A stretch of DNA of 6,477 bases, from contig DLDC01000195.1 of the NCBI GenBank assembly GCA_002480935.1, positions 1-6,477 of the forward strand, in the 5' to 3' direction. Numbering within the stretch: the stretch's first letter is position 1; the number at the start of each line of letters is the position of its first letter. The notes under the pieces were generated by a model, which worked only from the letters and a program-made list of their open reading frames with translations, was not told the DNA's origin and searched no databases. Origin of the DNA: Prevotella sp. UBA7782. GTDB lineage: Bacteria > Bacteroidota > Bacteroidia > Bacteroidales > Bacteroidaceae. A program made the position numbers and the translations under genes. Positions 4,921 to 6,477 of the stretch are shown here, in pieces.

Positions 4921-6381
4921 CTAATTGCCTATGTCCGCGCGGAAGGGCACTACGGGCAGTCCGTAGGTGCTTCGGATGTTTCCGGGCATGAACGCACGAT
5001 AGCCATATTGCACTTTCTTAGGCGCTGCCACCTCCTTGGCAACTACATAGATGCTGAGGTCGTTTTCCTTAATCATGGCCTGTGCGGGATAGAACTTGCC
5101 GTCGTCACCGGCTATCTCAAAGCCGCTGATGTCGTCCATACGCGAGAATCCGTTGTCTGCATGTTTGAAGAAGATGCGCACCGTGTCGTTAGATACCGTG
5201 CAGTGGTCGTAAGTAGGATAGTCGGTGTTGATGTCCTTCAAGCCATAAGTATTGTTCAGTGCCATGTAAGCCAGTCTGTAGCCCACCTGCCGCTTCTCGT
5301 GCGGATGAATCTGCCGCGCCTCGAATGGTTCTACGAGGTCATTGATACATATACACCCGGCATTCTCTACGTCACGTCCGATACGGTGCTGAGCGTCACG
5401 GAGCAATGGGGCACTGTCATAAGGGCCGTAGCCTGCCCATGGCGCTATCTCTGAGAGATAGAAGGGTAATGAGGCAGGCGAACCGCCAAACTCGTCGCGG
5501 AACACCTTTATCATCGTCTTCATACGGTCGTAATAGGTGCTCTTGCCCACATTGGACTCGCCCTGATACCAGATGAAACCGCGGATGGTGTAGTGGCGCA
5601 CGGGGTGGAGCATACCGTTGTACATTATCAGCGGGGTGTAATATCCCCACCACTTGCCATTCCAGCCACGCTTCAGCTCCTTCGGAAGGTCAATATCCTT
5701 GTAGGTCTCAAGTATTTGTCGCGGCGTCCAACCTTCCACGCTGCTGCCGCCCCATGCCACGGTAAGGATGCCGACAGGCACCTGCAAGACACGCTCCATC
5801 ATCTGGGCATAAAACCATGCTGTGGCACTCATGCTTTTAGCTGTAGCCGGTGAAGGCACTTGCCACCGGCAGCCGCTCACCCATTCTTGTGGCGTAGTGG
5901 CTCCCGTCTTGGGTACCGTGGCCATTCGTATCTTGCCGGCCCACTCACCGGCTGTCGCTATTTCTTGGCTGGCATTGCCGACCGGACAGTTCCGGAAGCC
6001 ACTCAATGGCATTTCCATATTGCTCTGTCCACCTGCATACCACACCTCACCGATGAGGATGTTTCCTAGTTTCACGCTGTTGGCTTCTTTGTCTCCCTTC
6101 TCGGTGATGACGATGGTTTGTGGTGTAAAAGATGCCTTCGGTGTGGCTACTGTCAGCAACCATGTGCTGTCTTGCAAGGCTGTTGTTCGAAAGATACGGT
6201 TTGTCCAACTGCATCTTACCTCTACTGTAGATTTGGGAGTGGCCTTACCCCAAAGCCGTGCCTCGGTCTGCTGTTGTAACACCATGTTGTCACTCACCAA
6301 ATCTGGCAACACTATTTTGGCCTTGGCACTTATCATAGAAGCCAGGGCTATGGCTGTCAAAACGATTCTACTTTTTTTCAT
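4921..6381 (-). CDS. Secreted SGNH (sialate O-acetylesterase-like) carbohydrate esterase
   Basis: This 486-residue exported esterase has the sialate O-acetylesterase/acetylxylan-esterase-like SGNH domain (SASA, PF03629) and should remove acetyl groups from glycans in the periplasm or at the surface. The signal peptide is residues 1 to about 21 (MKKSRIVLTAIALA, cleavage near AKA). A beta-rich N-terminal region to about 105 precedes the hydrolase fold. GQSNMEMP (118-125) carries the nucleophile Ser120, WYQGESN (271-277) is the oxyanion/active-site block, and His359 in QIHPHEK with upstream Asp348 probably completes the active site. A C-terminal beta region ends in GLPVVPFRADIGN. The ATG overlaps the stop of the preceding gene (ATGA, 6378-6381), implying translational coupling, and there is no Shine-Dalgarno. 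The adjoining GH130 remnant suggests acetylated mannan or manno-oligosaccharides as substrate, although the family name comes from sialic acid. The final residues may derive from a deletion junction. Confidence 0.92.
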   Translation of the reverse strand: MKKSRIVLTAIALASMISAKAKIVLPDLVSDNMVLQQQTEARLWGKATPKSTVEVRCSWTNRIFRTTALQDSTWLLTVATPKASFTPQTIVITEKGDKEANSVKLGNILIGEVWYAGGQSNMEMPLSGFRNCPVGNASQEIATAGEWAGKIRMATVPKTGATTPQEWVSGCRWQVPSPATAKSMSATAWFYAQMMERVLQVPVGILTVAWGGSSVEGWTPRQILETYKDIDLPKELKRGWNGKWWGYYTPLIMYNGMLHPVRHYTIRGFIWYQGESNVGKSTYYDRMKTMIKVFRDEFGGSPASLPFYLSEIAPWAGYGPYDSAPLLRDAQHRIGRDVENAGCICINDLVEPFEARQIHPHEKRQVGYRLAYMALNNTYGLKDINTDYPTYDHCTVSNDTVRIFFKHADNGFSRMDDISGFEIAGDDGKFYPAQAMIKENDLSIYVVAKEVAAPKKVQYGYRAFMPGNIRSTYGLPVVPFRADIGN

Positions 6382-6477
6382 TTTGTTATTTTATTGATAT
6401 TCTTAATTGCTTCTTTCACTACTTTCATCGTGCTCTTGTCAACAACAAACACGCTGTTCAGTCCTTGCGCTTCCTGG
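6378..6477 (-). CDS. C-terminal 32 codons of an unidentified gene, coupled to the esterase
   Basis: The minus strand is open from the window edge to the TGA at 6380-6378. It encodes a tail that contains GLNSVFVVDKSTMKVVKEAI and ends NINKITK. The stop overlaps the esterase ATG by four bases (ATGA), the usual sign of genes in one operon, so this is very likely a real coding end rather than chance. The tail has a short hydrophobic strand (VFVV) and then a basic amphipathic helix, consistent with the end of a soluble domain. I do not recognise the family. By position it may be another glycan-utilisation enzyme, but that is inference only. Confidence 0.65.
   Translation of the reverse strand, partial: QEAQGLNSVFVVDKSTMKVVKEAIKNINKITK

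Noticed and set aside
4918..5454. Plus-strand frame of 178 codons opposite the esterase
   Set aside because: It is antisense to the esterase catalytic region, with no motif or plausible start context.
5822..6397. Plus-strand frame of 191 codons opposite the esterase N-terminus
   Set aside because: It is antisense to the signal peptide and GQSN region; its hydrophobic stretches are the reverse complement of coding DNA.

Overview
The window looks like a chromosomal segment of a gut or oral Bacteroidota, most likely Prevotella or a close relative. This rests on two promoters of the Bacteroidota type (a TTG/TTTG box, a 20-nt spacer, then TAnnTTTG), weak or absent Shine-Dalgarno sequences, roughly 50% GC, and the gene content. 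I see no rRNA, tRNA, CRISPR array, insertion sequence or phage gene.

Left part (1-1006): the 3' half of an acyl-CoA dehydrogenase gene runs in from outside. It ends with two consecutive hairpins, the second a strong intrinsic terminator.

Middle part (about 1050-3890): three plus-strand genes concern the cell envelope. They are a secreted, circularly permuted NlpC/P60 (YiiX/YebB-like) cysteine hydrolase with its own promoter, a membrane-embedded LuxR-type regulator with six predicted transmembrane segments, and a small Spy/CpxP-like periplasmic protein with three LTxxQ motifs. The 217-nt leader of the last gene is rich in inverted repeats. A reasonable but unproven reading is a small envelope-sensing module.

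Right part (about 3830-6477): a monocistronic flavodoxin-fold protein with an Isf-type cysteine motif has a near-consensus promoter. It converges on a minus-strand operon. In transcription order that operon holds the last 32 codons of an unidentified gene, a secreted SGNH/sialate O-acetylesterase-like esterase coupled to it by an ATGA overlap, and a previously unflagged decayed fragment of a GH130 mannosyl-glycoside phosphorylase gene. The fragment has lost its start and its last two thirds. It carries a 5-bp tandem duplication and a nearby 2-bp deletion that restores the frame. The operon was probably once a mannan or manno-oligosaccharide utilisation locus.

I found no convincing new defence or mobile system. 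The most informative observations are the hidden GH130 remnant with its odd in-frame junction to the esterase, and the structured leader in front of the Spy-like gene.
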